From Cellulomonas sp. S1-8 (GTDB taxonomy: Bacteria > Actinomycetota > Actinomycetes > Actinomycetales > Cellulomonadaceae), in contig NZ_CP110806.1 in assembly GCF_026184235.1 (NCBI RefSeq), positions 1,302,001 through 1,366,000 on the forward strand: a stretch of 64,000 nt of DNA, in the 5' to 3' direction. The notes under the pieces were generated by a model that was given only the letters and a program-made list of their open reading frames with translations, was not told the origin of the DNA and did not search any database. Positions within the stretch are counted from its first letter, which is position 1; every line of letters starts with the position of its first letter. Made by a program: the position numbers and the translations under genes. Shown here one piece after another: positions 1 to 9,329 of the stretch.

Positions 1-424
1 CGGACGCCTCCTGGCCCTCGGCCTTCGCCTGCGCGAGCGCCGCCTCCGCCTCGTCCACCGCGGTCTGCGCGGACGTCACGGCGGCGTCGGCCTCGCCGCG
101 CGCCTGGTCGTCGAGCGACGCCAGGGACGCGCGGGCCTCGTCGATGCTCGCGCGCGCCTCGGCCGCGTGCGCCTCGCCGTCCGCCAGGATCTGCTGGAGC
201 TGGTCGCCCGCGGCGGTGAGCTCGTCCGCGGCGCCCTGCGCGGCGCTCGCGACCCCGTCGGCGGCCTGCTGCACGTCGCCGTCGGTGCACGCGGACAGGC
301 CCAGCGCGAGGACCCCGGTCGCGGCGGTCACGGCGAGCAGCCGCGCCGCACGGTGCCGGGGCGCACCTGCGCCGGTGGTGGTCAGGGGACGGGGACGGCG
401 GGCGGACGTGCCGAGCGCTGCCAC
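1..424 (-). CDS. Putative lipoprotein, Ala/Glu-rich (3' end outside window)
   Basis: The gene runs leftwards out of the window, so only about the first 141 codons are present. It starts with GTG behind a GGAG ribosome site. A basic N-terminus (residues 9-28), a hydrophobic stretch (about 29-43) and a lipobox ending LSAC (Cys46) mark an exported, lipid-anchored protein. The mature part is rich in Ala, Asp, Glu and Gln and would form a long alpha-helix or coiled coil. No enzymatic motif is visible and I do not recognise the family. It lies about 230 bp beyond the adhE stop, behind the adhE terminator. Confidence 0.75.
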   Translation of the reverse strand, partial: MAALGTSARRPRPLTTTGAGAPRHRAARLLAVTAATGVLALGLSACTDGDVQQAADGVASAAQGAADELTAAGDQLQQILADGEAHAAEARASIDEARASLASLDDQARGEADAAVTSAQTAVDEAEAALAQAKAEGQEAS

Positions 425-570
425 GGGAGGCTCCTTCGGTCGGGAGACGGTCGGCCGGTCGACGAGCGACCGGGGCCGCCCAGTTTGCCCCGAGTTGCTC
501 CGTCACGCACGGTGTCCGGCCGAGCCGCCGACCGGACCCGCGCGTCGCGGCAGGGGCGGGGCCACGCGAC

Positions 571-603
571 GACGCCCCCGCCGGCAGTGCCGGCGGGGGC
601 GTC
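571..603 (-). terminator. Strong hairpin terminator after adhE
   Basis: Perfect 16-bp inverted repeat (GACGCCCCCGCCGGCA and its complement) separated by one base, 57 nt past the adhE stop. There is no clear U-tract, as is usual for actinobacterial terminators. Confidence 0.75.
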
Positions 604-659
604 GGGAGCGGTGACGGGGGCCGCGCCCGTGGGGCGGGCGCGGACCGTCGGGGAGTCGG

Positions 660-3455
660 TCAGGCCCCCGCCCGCTCGCGGCGGTTCCGGACGTCCTCCA
701 GAGACGTGCCGTAGTAGGCCGCGGTCATGATGTCCTTCATGTCGGCGATCATCGGCATGCGCGGGTTCGCCGGGGCGCACTGGTCCTCGTAGGCACCCAT
801 GGCCACCTCGTCGAGCCGGTCCATGAACTCCTGCTCGGCGACGCCCTGCGCCTCGAAGGACGCCGGGATGCCCACCTTGGAGCGCAGCGACTCCACGGCC
901 AGCGCGAAGGACTCGACACCCTGCTCGGGGGTCGCGGCCGGCAGGCCGAGCATCTGCGCGATCTGCGCGAACCGCTCGGGGGCGACGTAGGACTCGTACT
1001 TCGGCCAGCTCGTGAGCTTGGTCGGGACCGTGCCGTTGTACCGGATCACGTGCGGGAGCAGCGTGGCGTTGGTCCGGCCGTGCACCAGGTGGTACGTCGA
1101 GCCGACGACGTGGGCCATGGCGTGCACGATGCCGAGGAACGCGTTGCCGAACGCCATGCCGGCGATCGTCCCGGCGTTGTGCATCTTCTCGCGGGCGTCC
1201 TTCGTGGCCGGGTCGGTCGGCTCGCCGTTCACCGACTGCGCCAGGTTGTCGAAGATCAGGCGGATGGCCTGCAGGGCCATGCCGTCGGTGAAGTCGTTCG
1301 CGTACACCGACACGAACGCCTCGATCGCGTGCGTCAGGGCGTCGAACCCGGAGTCGGCGGCGAGCGAGCGCGGCATCTTCGCGGTGAGCACCGGGTCGAT
1401 GATGGCGACCGTCGGGGTCAGCGCGTAGTCCGCCAGCGGGTACTTCTTGCCCGCGTCCGGGTCGCTGATCACGGCGAACGGCGTGACCTCGGCGCCCGTG
1501 CCCGACGTCGTCGGGATGCAGACGAGCTTGGCGAGCTCGCCCAGCGTCGGGAACTTGAACGCGCGCTTGCGCACGTCGAAGAACTTCTGCTTGAGGTCGG
1601 AGAACACGATCTCCGGGTGCTCGTACAGCAGCCACATGACCTTCGCGGCGTCCATGGGCGAGCCGCCGCCGAGCGCGATGATCGTGTCGGGACGGAAGTG
1701 CCGCATCTGCGCCGCACCGGCCTGCACGGTCTTGACGGACGGCTCGGGCTCGACCTGGTCGATGATCTGCACGGCGACGTTGTTGGTGCGGTGCCGCAGC
1801 ACGTCCAGGACCTTGTCGACGAACCCGAGGGTCGTCATGGTCGCGTCGGTGACGATGGTGACGCGCTCGACGTCGGGCATGTCCGCGAGGTAGCGGATCG
1901 CGTTGGGCTCGAAGTACGTCTTGGCGGGGACCTTGAACCACTGCAAGTTGTTGTTCCTCCGGCCCACGCGCTTGACGTTGATCAGGTTGACCGCCGACAC
2001 GTTGTTGCCGACCGAGTTGCGGCCGTACGACCCGCAGCCCAGCGTGAGCGACGGGATGAACGCGTTGTAGATGTCGCCGATGCCGCCGAGCGAGGACGGC
2101 GCGTTGCAGATCACGCGGATCGCCTTGACGCGCTTGCCGAACTCGATGGTCAGGGCGTCGTCCTGCGTGTGGATGGCCGCCGAGTGGCCCAGGCCGTCGA
2201 ACTCGACCATCTGCTCGGCCAGGGAGATGCCCTCGTCGGTCGACGACGCGCGCAGCACCGCCAGCACCGGGCACAGCTTCTCGCGCGTCAGGGGCTCCGC
2301 GGGGCCGACGCCGGAGACCTCGGCGAGGATGATCGACGTGTCCGCCGGGACCGTGAAGCCGGCCTGCGCCGCGATCCAGACGGGGGACCTGCCGACGACC
2401 GCGGGGTTGAGCTTCGCTCCGGCGCAGTTCTCGCCGCCGGCCTCGACACCGAAGATGAACTGCTCGAGCTGGGCCTTCTCCGTCGGGTTCGTGCGGTAGG
2501 CGTGCAGCCGGGAGAACTCCGCCATCGCGTCGTCGTAGATCTCCTCGTCGAGGATCGCGGCCTGCTCGGACGCGCAGATCACGCCGTTGTCGAAGGCCTT
2601 GCTCAGGACGATGTCGTTGATCGCGCGCTTGAGCTTCGCGGTCTTCTCGACGTAGGCGGGGACGTTGCCGGCCCCGACGCCCAGCGCGGGCTTGCCGCAC
2701 GAGTACGCGGCCTTCACCATCGCGTTGCCGCCGGTGGCGAGGATCGTGGCGACCCCCGGGTGGTTCATGAGGGCGCCGGTCGCGGCGAGCGACGGGAGCT
2801 CGACCCACTGGATGCAGTGCTCCGGGGCGCCCGCGGCCACGGCGGCGTCGCGCACGATCCGCGCTGCGGCCACCGAGCACTGCTGGGCGTTCGGGTGGAA
2901 CGCGAAGATGATCGGGTTGCGGGTCTTCAGCGAGATGAGCGCCTTGAAGATCGCGGTCGAGGTCGGGTTGGTCACCGGGGTGATGCCCGCGATGACGCCG
3001 ACGGGCTCGGCGATCTCGGTGATGCCGTTGATCTCGTCGACGTTGATGACGCCGACCGTGCGCAGGTTCGCCATCGAGTTGGTGACGTGCTCGCACGCGA
3101 AGATGTTCTTCACGGCCTTGTCCTCGAAGACACCGCGCCCGGTCTCCTCGACCGCGAGCTTCGCGAGCTGGCCGTGCTGGTCGAGCGCCGCGACGGCGCC
3201 CTTCTTGACGAAGCGGTCGACGTCCTCCTGCGTCATCGACTCGAACTCGGCGAGCGCCTTGGTGGCGTTCGCGACGAGCCGGTCGACGGCCTGGGCGACC
3301 TCGTCGACGTCGCTCACACCGAGCGCGGCGCCGGCGGGCGCCGCGACGGCGGGCGCCGCGATGGCGGGCGCAGCGACGGCGATGGCCGAGGTGACCTCGG
3401 CGGGCGCGTCGGCGAGGGCCTTTGCGCGGGTGCTCTTCTTGATGGTCTCGGACAC
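660..3455 (-). CDS. adhE: Bifunctional acetaldehyde-CoA/alcohol dehydrogenase
   Basis: 931-residue AdhE that reduces acetyl-CoA to acetaldehyde and then ethanol, regenerating two NAD+ per acetyl-CoA during oxygen limitation. The N-terminal half is a CoA-acylating aldehyde dehydrogenase with the catalytic Cys in GVICASEQ (Cys294). The C-terminal half is an iron-dependent alcohol dehydrogenase with GGGSPMDAAK and the metal-binding Asp/His set around FLGIVHAMAH. Length is slightly above the usual 870-890 because of an Ala/Pro-rich N-terminal extension (residues 25-48). The GTG start (3455) follows a GGGGAG site. The gene is monocistronic between a DosR-like promoter region and a strong terminator, which suggests induction by low oxygen. 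The dehydrogenase identity is firm; the regulation is inferred. Confidence 0.96.
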   Translation of the reverse strand: MSETIKKSTRAKALADAPAEVTSAIAVAAPAIAAPAVAAPAGAALGVSDVDEVAQAVDRLVANATKALAEFESMTQEDVDRFVKKGAVAALDQHGQLAKLAVEETGRGVFEDKAVKNIFACEHVTNSMANLRTVGVINVDEINGITEIAEPVGVIAGITPVTNPTSTAIFKALISLKTRNPIIFAFHPNAQQCSVAAARIVRDAAVAAGAPEHCIQWVELPSLAATGALMNHPGVATILATGGNAMVKAAYSCGKPALGVGAGNVPAYVEKTAKLKRAINDIVLSKAFDNGVICASEQAAILDEEIYDDAMAEFSRLHAYRTNPTEKAQLEQFIFGVEAGGENCAGAKLNPAVVGRSPVWIAAQAGFTVPADTSIILAEVSGVGPAEPLTREKLCPVLAVLRASSTDEGISLAEQMVEFDGLGHSAAIHTQDDALTIEFGKRVKAIRVICNAPSSLGGIGDIYNAFIPSLTLGCGSYGRNSVGNNVSAVNLINVKRVGRRNNNLQWFKVPAKTYFEPNAIRYLADMPDVERVTIVTDATMTTLGFVDKVLDVLRHRTNNVAVQIIDQVEPEPSVKTVQAGAAQMRHFRPDTIIALGGGSPMDAAKVMWLLYEHPEIVFSDLKQKFFDVRKRAFKFPTLGELAKLVCIPTTSGTGAEVTPFAVISDPDAGKKYPLADYALTPTVAIIDPVLTAKMPRSLAADSGFDALTHAIEAFVSVYANDFTDGMALQAIRLIFDNLAQSVNGEPTDPATKDAREKMHNAGTIAGMAFGNAFLGIVHAMAHVVGSTYHLVHGRTNATLLPHVIRYNGTVPTKLTSWPKYESYVAPERFAQIAQMLGLPAATPEQGVESFALAVESLRSKVGIPASFEAQGVAEQEFMDRLDEVAMGAYEDQCAPANPRMPMIADMKDIMTAAYYGTSLEDVRNRRERAGA

Positions 3456-3518
3456 CGTCGACTCCCCGGGTAGTGGTGAGAGGTGACGGGGGCTGGAGGC
3501 ACTCCGTCGCTGTCTCCG

Positions 3519-3524
3519 ACGCTA
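3519..3524 (-). promoter_or_regulatory. Putative adhE -10 element
   Basis: TAGCGT on the minus strand fits the actinobacterial TAnnnT form. It lies about 65 nt before the adhE GTG. The DosR-like box begins 21 nt further upstream, over the expected -35 position. Confidence 0.45.
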
Positions 3525-3544
3525 GGGAACGCACGCTCCGAAAA

Positions 3545-3564
3545 GGTGGGATGAAAGTCCCCGA
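3545..3564 (-). promoter_or_regulatory. DosR/DevR-like box upstream of adhE
   Basis: The minus strand reads TCGGGGACTTTCATCCCACC. The core GGGACTTTCATCCC matches 12 of 14 positions of the mycobacterial DosR core GGGACTWWAGTCCC. A perfect 8-bp inverted repeat (GTCCCCGA-GGG-TCGGGGAC, 3557-3575) overlaps it, and a second palindrome, GGACGACGTCC (3572-3582), follows. The position next to a putative -10 fits an activator site for a fermentation gene. Confidence 0.5.
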
Positions 3565-3643
3565 GGGTCGGGGACGACGTCCGGAGGGGCTGTCTCGGCC
3601 CGTCTGGGGGGACCTCGGTCCCGGTGCCGGCCGGGAACGACGA

Positions 3644-3672
3644 AGGCCGTGCCGCGGTGTGCGGCACGGCCT
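3644..3672 (-). terminator. Hairpin terminator downstream of tRNA-Arg
   Basis: Perfect 12-bp stem AGGCCGTGCCGC / GCGGCACGGCCT around a 5-nt loop, 11 nt beyond the tRNA 3' end. Confidence 0.7.
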
Positions 3673-3682
3673 GCGTGGTGGG

Positions 3683-3755
3683 TGCGCCCGAAAGGATTCG
3701 AACCTTCGACCTTCTGCTCCGGAGGCAGACGCTCTATCCGCTGAGCTACGGGCGC
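3683..3755 (-). tRNA. tRNA-Arg (anticodon CCG)
   Basis: A 73-nt cloverleaf on the minus strand. The acceptor stem GCGCCCG pairs perfectly with CGGGCGC, followed by discriminator A. The D-loop has AGCTCAGCGGAT, the anticodon loop CTCCGGA gives CCG, and the T-arm carries GGTTCGAATCC. CCA is not encoded. It reads CGG, a common Arg codon in this GC-rich genome. Confidence 0.95.
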
Positions 3756-3794
3756 GCAGCGATCCCCGACACTACCAGCCCAGGACGGGACGGA

Positions 3795-4448
3795 TCACGC
3801 GTCCTCGAGCAGCCCGGAGAGGTACGCGCTGGTCTCCGTGGCGGCCCGGTCGGGGTCGCCCGCGACGATGGCCTCGACGAGGGAGTCGTGCGCGTCGTGG
3901 GCGTGGACGTCGGTGACGAAGTTGAACCGGATGTTGTCGCCGATGGCCTCGAGGAGGTTGTCGTACAGGGACCGCAGCACCGGGTTGCCGGCCGCCCGCA
4001 CGATCGAGCGGTGCAGCTCCAGGTCGGTCGTGACCATGAGGTCGAGGTCGCCACCGGCGTACGCGTCGGCGCGGGCGTCGCGCCGGGCGAGCAGGTCGGA
4101 CGCGTCGGTGGCGGTGCGACGGCGCGCGGCGAGCCGGGCGGCCTCCATCTCGAGCGCGCGCCGCACGGACACGACGTCGCGCTGCCTGGCGTCGGCGATC
4201 TGCCGGCCCATGCTCACGGCGAGCTCGGACGTCGACAGGACGTAGGTGCCCGACCCCTGGCGCCGCTCGAGCAGCCCGGCGTGCACCAGGGACTGCACCG
4301 CCTCGCGCACGGTGTTGCGGCCGACGCCCAGCAGCTCGACGAGCGCGGGCTCGGGGGGGATGCGCGACCCCACGCGCCACTCGCCGGAGCTGATGCGCGA
4401 CCGCAGCGCCTCCACGGCGGTGTCGATCAGTCCGGCGCGTCGCACCAT
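3795..4448 (-). CDS. GntR/FadR-family transcriptional regulator
   Basis: 217 residues. Residues about 8-70 form a GntR winged helix-turn-helix (GSRIPPEPALVELLGVGRNT, then VREAVQSL and a wing with GSGTYV). Residues about 80-210 form an all-helical FCD ligand domain, with DLELHRSIVRAAGNP as the typical Asp/His metal-binding signature. FCD regulators usually sense carboxylates or sugar acids, but no neighbouring catabolic gene shows the ligand. The gene is flanked by tRNA-Arg and the phosphopantetheinyl transferase on the same strand, with a 230-bp gap upstream that should hold its promoter. It may be autoregulated; no operator was identified. Confidence 0.9.
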   Translation of the reverse strand: MVRRAGLIDTAVEALRSRISSGEWRVGSRIPPEPALVELLGVGRNTVREAVQSLVHAGLLERRQGSGTYVLSTSELAVSMGRQIADARQRDVVSVRRALEMEAARLAARRRTATDASDLLARRDARADAYAGGDLDLMVTTDLELHRSIVRAAGNPVLRSLYDNLLEAIGDNIRFNFVTDVHAHDAHDSLVEAIVAGDPDRAATETSAYLSGLLEDA

Positions 4449-4679
4449 GGGGGTCGGCTCCTCGTCGTCGGCGGCGGGGCGTGCGCCGCTGCCTCGACGG
4501 CCACGGTGCCCCGGGCCCGAGTCAACACGTCCGACGACCCGACGACCAGTCCCGCGCTCCGGACGGCGCCCCGTGTCGCCCTCACCGCACCCCGCCCACC
4601 GGCACCTGGCTACTCGATGGGCGGGTGAGTCGGTGAGGGGGGTGCCGGTCGGCGTCGCCGGGCGTGACGTCCCGCCGGG

Positions 4680-5306
4680 TCAGCGCGGCAGCGTCAGCGC
4701 TGTGACGACGAGGCCGTGGCCCGTCGTCCAGCGGCCGTGCAGCACGTCGACGCCCAGGCCGGGGCGGTCGACGTGAGCGGTGAACGTGCCCGCGCCGAGG
4801 CGCACGTGCACGTCCTCGAATCCGAGCCACGTGCGCACCACCGGCGACCAGACCTTGTAGACCGACTCCTTGGCGGAGAACAGGACCCGGTCCGGGCACA
4901 GCGCGGGGTCGACGTCGGCGAGAGCCGCGCGCTCGTCGTCGGACATGACGAGGTCCGCGACGCCGTCCGGCAGCGGCGCGAGCGGCTCGGCGTCGATCCC
5001 GACACCGACCCACGCCCCCGCGCGGGCGACGGCCGCGGCCCGGTACCCGTCGCAGTGCGTCAGGGCGCCGACGACGTCCGCGGGCCACACGGGTGAGCGG
5101 TCGGGGGCGCTGGGCACCGGGGGTCGCCCCGCGCCCAGGGCGGCGAGCGCGTCGCGGGCGCACACCCGCACGGCGGCGTACTCGGTCCGTCGTGCCGGCA
5201 CCGCCCGCGCGACGGCCGCCGCCTCGTCCCCGAGCAGCGGCCCCGCCACGGCGGGCCCGAACGCCTCGACCCCCACGACCCCGGACGGCAGCAGCTGGAT
5301 GAGCAC
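4680..5306 (-). CDS. 4'-phosphopantetheinyl transferase (Sfp/EntD type)
   Basis: About 208 residues from the GTG at 5306. A longer reading from 5399 would run almost to the argS promoter and lacks conservation cues. The enzyme moves 4'-phosphopantetheine from CoA to a carrier-protein serine. The two diagnostic motifs are present: GVGIDAEPL (Mg/CoA binding) and FSAKESVYKVW near the C-terminus. The length fits the Sfp group rather than the short AcpS type, so non-ribosomal peptide, polyketide or siderophore carrier proteins are likely partners. None is encoded in this window. It is divergent from argS with about 115 bp between starts. The start codon has no clear ribosome site. Confidence 0.87.
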   Translation of the reverse strand: MLIQLLPSGVVGVEAFGPAVAGPLLGDEAAAVARAVPARRTEYAAVRVCARDALAALGAGRPPVPSAPDRSPVWPADVVGALTHCDGYRAAAVARAGAWVGVGIDAEPLAPLPDGVADLVMSDDERAALADVDPALCPDRVLFSAKESVYKVWSPVVRTWLGFEDVHVRLGAGTFTAHVDRPGLGVDVLHGRWTTGHGLVVTALTLPR

Positions 5307-5409
5307 GGCGACCAGTCTGCCGTCGTCGGGTGCGTGCACCTGGTGGTTCCCTGCACCACCCGCCTGCGCACCTGTGGATTCCCGTCGCGAAGGCACCATG
5401 CCGGTCGCC

Positions 5410-5415
5410 TACCCT
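5410..5415 (+). promoter_or_regulatory. argS -10 element, leaderless arrangement
   Basis: TACCCT ends 6 nt before the argS GTG, so transcription should start on or next to the start codon. No Shine-Dalgarno is visible. Confidence 0.5.
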
Positions 5416-5421
5416 TGACCC

Positions 5422-7104
5422 GTGACCCCCGACCAGCTCGCCGACGCACTGCGCGGCGCTCTCGTGCACGCCGTCGACGACGGCACGTTCGCCCTCGACC
5501 CGGCCGCAATCCCGGCCCACGTGCACATCGAGCGACCCCGTCAGCGCGAGCACGGGGACTGGTCCACCAACGTCGCGCTGCAGCTCGCCAAGAAGGCGGG
5601 CGTCAACCCGCGGGCGTTCGCCGAGGAGCTCGCGCGCCGCCTGGGCGACGTCCCGGGCATCGCGGCGGTCGAGATCGCCGGACCCGGGTTCCTCAACATC
5701 CGCCTCGACGCCGCCGCTGCCGGTGAGCTCGCGCGCGGCATCGTCGAGCAGGGCACGGCCTACGGCACCAACGACACGTTCGCCGGGCTCAAGGTCAACC
5801 TCGAGTTCGTCTCCGCCAACCCCACCGGCCCGCTGCACATCGGCGGCGTGCGCTGGGCGGCCGTGGGCGACGCGCTCGCCCGCGTGCTCACCGCGTCCGG
5901 CGCCGAGGTCGCGCGGGAGTACTACTTCAACGACCACGGCGCGCAGATCGACCGGTTCGCGCGCTCCCTGGTGGCCCGCGCCCGCGGCGAGGAGCCGCCC
6001 GAGGACGGGTACGGCGGCCCGTACATCGCCGAGATCGCCGACCAGGTCATCGCCGACGCGCTCGCGGCCGGCGAGCCGGACCCGCGCACCCTGCCGGACG
6101 ACGAGGCGCGCGAGGCGTTCCGGGTGCGCGGCGTCGACCTGATGTTCACCGAGATCAAGCAGTCGCTGCACGACTTCGGCGTGGACTTCGACGTGTACTT
6201 CCACGAGGACTCGCTGCACGAGTCCGGTGCCGTCGACCGCGCCGTCGCGCGGCTGCGGGAGTCGGGCCACATGTTCGAGGCCGACGGCGCGCTGTGGCTG
6301 CGGACGACCGACTTCGGCGACGACAAGGACCGGGTCGTCATCAAGTCCGACGGTCAGGCGGCGTACATCGCGGGTGACATCGCCTACTACCTCGACAAGC
6401 GCGAGCGCGGGTTCGACCGCGTCGTCATCATGCTGGGCTCGGACCACCACGGGTACGTCGGCCGCATGATGGCCGTGTGCGCGGCGTTCGGCGACACCCC
6501 GCACGTCAACCTCGAGCTCTTCATCGGTCAGCTCGTCAACCTGGTCAAGGACGGCGGGCCGGTCCGCATGTCCAAGCGCGCGGGCACCGTCCTGACGATC
6601 GACGACCTGGTCGACGCCGTCGGCGTGGACGCCGCGCGCTACGCGCTGTCGCGCTCGTCGGCCGACCAGCAGATCGACCTCGACCTCGACCTGCTGTCCA
6701 AGGCGACCAACGAGAACCCCGTCTACTACGTGCAGTACGCGCACGCGCGCACGGCGTCCGTCGCGCGCAACGCGGCCGACGCCGGCGTGCGCCGCGAGGA
6801 CGGGTTCGACGCCTCGCTGCTCGACCACGAGTCCGAGGCCGTGCTCCTGGGTCTGCTCGCCGACTTCCCGCGCGTCGTCGCCCAGGCCGCGGACCTCCGC
6901 GAGCCCCACCGCGTCGCGCGCTACGCCGAGAACGTCGCCGGGGCGTACCACAAGTGGTACGACCAGAAGCTCCGGGTGGTGCCGTTCGGCGACGAGGAGG
7001 TCACCGACGCGCACCGCACGCGCCTGTGGCTCAACGACGCGACCCGCCAGGTGCTGGCGAACGCGCTCGGGATGCTCGGGGTCGGCGCGCCGGAGCGGAT
7101 GTGA
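5422..7104 (+). CDS. argS: Arginyl-tRNA synthetase
   Basis: 560-residue class I synthetase charging tRNA-Arg. It has an N-terminal Arg-tRNA synthetase domain, the ATP-binding HIGG motif (residues 139-142, in [10 protein letters not shown]), a KMSKS-equivalent VRMSKR (383-386) and the C-terminal DALR-type anticodon-binding helices. Length is normal. The GTG start sits directly behind a -10 element with no ribosome site, which predicts a leaderless message. The stop overlaps the lysA start by 4 nt, so the two are translationally coupled, as in many actinobacteria. Confidence 0.97.
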   Translation: MTPDQLADALRGALVHAVDDGTFALDPAAIPAHVHIERPRQREHGDWSTNVALQLAKKAGVNPRAFAEELARRLGDVPGIAAVEIAGPGFLNIRLDAAAAGELARGIVEQGTAYGTNDTFAGLKVNLEFVSANPTGPLHIGGVRWAAVGDALARVLTASGAEVAREYYFNDHGAQIDRFARSLVARARGEEPPEDGYGGPYIAEIADQVIADALAAGEPDPRTLPDDEAREAFRVRGVDLMFTEIKQSLHDFGVDFDVYFHEDSLHESGAVDRAVARLRESGHMFEADGALWLRTTDFGDDKDRVVIKSDGQAAYIAGDIAYYLDKRERGFDRVVIMLGSDHHGYVGRMMAVCAAFGDTPHVNLELFIGQLVNLVKDGGPVRMSKRAGTVLTIDDLVDAVGVDAARYALSRSSADQQIDLDLDLLSKATNENPVYYVQYAHARTASVARNAADAGVRREDGFDASLLDHESEAVLLGLLADFPRVVAQAADLREPHRVARYAENVAGAYHKWYDQKLRVVPFGDEEVTDAHRTRLWLNDATRQVLANALGMLGVGAPERM

Positions 7105-8483
7105 GCCGGGGCGCGTCCGGCCTGCCCTGGTCCTCGGGCGTCGTGCGTGGTGCCGACGGTGCCGTGCGGGTCGCGGGCGTCGACGTGCGCGACCTCGCCG
7201 CGACCCACGGGACGCCGGCGTACGTGGTCGACGAGGCGGACCTGCGGGCCCGCGCCCGCGGCTACCGCGCAGCGTTCGAGGCCGCGTGCGCGCAGGTCGG
7301 CACGGGCTGCGACGTGTACTACGCGGGCAAGGCGCTGCTGACGCGCGCGGTCGCGCGGTGGGTGCACGACGAGGGCCTGCGGGTCGACACGGCGAGCGGC
7401 GGCGAGCTCGCCGTCGCCCTGGCCGCGGGCGTGCCGGGCGCGCACCTCGGGCTGCACGGCAACAACAAGTCCGACGACGAGCTGCGCGCGGCCCTCGACG
7501 CGGGCGTCGGTCGCGTCATCGTCGACTCGCTCGTCGAGATCGACCGCCTGGCGGCCCTGGTCCGCGCGCACCGCGGCCCGGGCGGTGCCCCCGCGCCGGT
7601 CATGGTGCGCGTGACGACGGGCGTGCACGCCGGCGGGCACGAGTTCATCTCGACCGCGCACGAGGACCAGAAGTTCGGCCTGTCGCTCGCGGCGGGCCCC
7701 GGCGGGGGCGACAGCCCGGCGCTGCGGGGTCTGCTGCGCGTCCTGGACCACCCCGAGCTGCACCTGCTCGGCATCCACTCGCACATCGGCTCGCAGATCC
7801 TCGACGCGTCGGGGTTCGCGGTCGCGGCGCAGCGCGTGCTGGCGCTGCGCGCGACGCTGCGGGACCGCGCGGGCGTGCTCGTCGACGAGGTCGACCTGGG
7901 CGGCGGCTACGGCATCGCCTACCTGCCCGGTGAGGTCCCGCTCGACCCCGACCGGATCGCCCAGGAGGTCGCGCAGGCCGTCGCCGACGCCGCGCGCGAG
8001 CTCGGGACGCCGCTGCCGCGGCTCTCGATCGAGCCGGGGCGGGCGATCGTCGGACCTGCGGGCCTGACGCTGTACACCGTCGGCACGGTCAAGCCGGTCC
8101 GCCTCGACGACGGCCGCGTGCGGACGTACGTCTCCGTGGACGGCGGCATGAGCGACAACATCCGCCCGGCGCTGTACGGAGCGCAGTACCACGCGGAGGT
8201 CGTCTCGCGGGAGTCCGACGCCGAGCCGGTGCTGGCGCGCGTCGTCGGCAAGCACTGCGAGAGCGGCGACATCGTCGTCCACGAGGTGCAGCTGCCCGGG
8301 GACGTGCGCGCGGGCGACCTGCTCGCGGTCGCCGCGACGGGCGCGTACGGCCGCTCCATGGCGTCGAACTACAACCTGCTGACGCGTCCGCCGGTCGTCG
8401 CGGTGACGGCGGGGGAGTCCCGCGTGCTGGTCCGCCGCGAGACGGTCGACGACCTCCTGGCCCTGGACGTCTCCACCGACTGA
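7101..8483 (+). CDS. lysA: Diaminopimelate decarboxylase
   Basis: 460 residues from a GTG that overlaps the argS stop (ATGTGA junction). This PLP enzyme makes L-lysine from meso-diaminopimelate, the last step of lysine synthesis. Lys77 in YAGKALL should carry PLP. HIGSQI, the glycine-rich EPGRAIVG phosphate site and CESGD with the substrate-binding Cys are in the expected order of an alanine-racemase-like barrel followed by a beta domain. The aspartate-family genes hom, thrC and thrB follow downstream after the heme oxygenase on the other strand. Confidence 0.97.
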   Translation: MSRGASGLPWSSGVVRGADGAVRVAGVDVRDLAATHGTPAYVVDEADLRARARGYRAAFEAACAQVGTGCDVYYAGKALLTRAVARWVHDEGLRVDTASGGELAVALAAGVPGAHLGLHGNNKSDDELRAALDAGVGRVIVDSLVEIDRLAALVRAHRGPGGAPAPVMVRVTTGVHAGGHEFISTAHEDQKFGLSLAAGPGGGDSPALRGLLRVLDHPELHLLGIHSHIGSQILDASGFAVAAQRVLALRATLRDRAGVLVDEVDLGGGYGIAYLPGEVPLDPDRIAQEVAQAVADAARELGTPLPRLSIEPGRAIVGPAGLTLYTVGTVKPVRLDDGRVRTYVSVDGGMSDNIRPALYGAQYHAEVVSRESDAEPVLARVVGKHCESGDIVVHEVQLPGDVRAGDLLAVAATGAYGRSMASNYNLLTRPPVVAVTAGESRVLVRRETVDDLLALDVSTD

Positions 8484-8566
8484 CCCGGCCGACGACCCCC
8501 GGTTCGCGTCGATCATCACCGTCGGTGAGCCACCGGATCCGTGGGTCGATCGACGTGCCACACGCG

Positions 8567-9241
8567 TCAGCGGACGTGCGCCTCGGCGAGGTCGGCGAAC
8601 AGCGCGCGGTTCAGACGGAACGCGACGCGGGCCTCCTCGACGACCTCGTCGCGCTGCGCGGGCGTCAGGGCGAGCGCGTCGAGCCGCTCCCGGTAGACGT
8701 CCTTGAACGGCTTGAGCCGGTGGATCTGCGGGAAGTCGTAGAACGAGACCCCGGCGCCGCTCAGGCCGTGGTGCCGCTCGATCATCCGCTTGAGCACCTG
8801 GCCGCCGGACAGGTCGCCGAGGTAGCGCGTGTACGCGTGCGCCGCGTAGCGCGGCAGGTCGTCGCCGACCTCCGCGAGCCGCGCCACGTACGCCGTCGTC
8901 GCTGGCAGCTCCCGCACCTGCGCGCGCCAGTCGTCGCCGAGCAGGTGCGCGAGGTCCGCCTCGATGGCGGGCACGCGCACGAGCTCGGAGAACACGAGGC
9001 CCCCGTCGGTGCCGGCGGCGACGAGCCGGTCGCCCGCCGCCTCGAGCGCCGTGTACACCGCGTGCTGCTGCGCCGCGAGGTCCACGTACCCCGCGAGGGG
9101 GAGCGTGCCGCCGACGAGGTGCTCGACGAACGCCGACCGCTCGGCGGCCGCGTGGTCGTCGCGCGTGCCGGTGCGCAGCGCGACGGACAGCGGGACGTCG
9201 GTCGCGGGGTCGAGGACCTCGGCGGGCGGTGAGACGGTCAT
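8567..9241 (-). CDS. Heme oxygenase (biliverdin-producing)
   Basis: 224 residues from ATG 9241, which is preceded by GGGAG; an in-frame ATG 15 codons upstream lacks a good site. The enzyme opens heme to biliverdin, CO and Fe2+, freeing iron. LRTGTRDDHAAAE supplies the proximal heme-ligand His (His30), and YLGDLSGGQ is the distal-helix signature of the HO family. Length matches bacterial HmuO. The gene is solitary, convergent with lysA and divergent from hom; an 18-bp palindrome lies in the shared upstream region. Iron control would be expected, but the palindrome does not fit a DtxR/IdeR box. Confidence 0.94.
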   Translation of the reverse strand: MTVSPPAEVLDPATDVPLSVALRTGTRDDHAAAERSAFVEHLVGGTLPLAGYVDLAAQQHAVYTALEAAGDRLVAAGTDGGLVFSELVRVPAIEADLAHLLGDDWRAQVRELPATTAYVARLAEVGDDLPRYAAHAYTRYLGDLSGGQVLKRMIERHHGLSGAGVSFYDFPQIHRLKPFKDVYRERLDALALTPAQRDEVVEEARVAFRLNRALFADLAEAHVR

Positions 9242-9311
9242 GGTGCGGCTCCCGGTGCGGCGCGGTCGACAGCAGGTTGCTGACACGCCGTCAGGTCCTC
9301 ACCGTAGATCA

Positions 9312-9329
9312 GGTGAGGGCGCCCTCACC
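9312..9329. promoter_or_regulatory. 18-bp perfect palindrome between heme oxygenase and hom
   Basis: GGTGAGGGCGCCCTCACC is a perfect palindrome about 70 bp upstream of the heme oxygenase start and 165 bp before hom. It is probably an operator for a dimeric repressor of either divergent gene. Its owner is unknown. Confidence 0.4.

Noticed and set aside
382..3534. 1050-codon open frame on the minus strand and an 807-codon frame on the plus strand across adhE
   Set aside because: Arg/His/Gly-rich shadows produced by GC-rich codon position three; adhE explains the region with full domain content.
9312..9329. DtxR/IdeR iron box near heme oxygenase
   Set aside because: Half-sites AGGTGAG/CTCACCA are 6 bp apart, whereas DtxR boxes place them as a continuous 19-bp site; kept only as an unknown palindrome.
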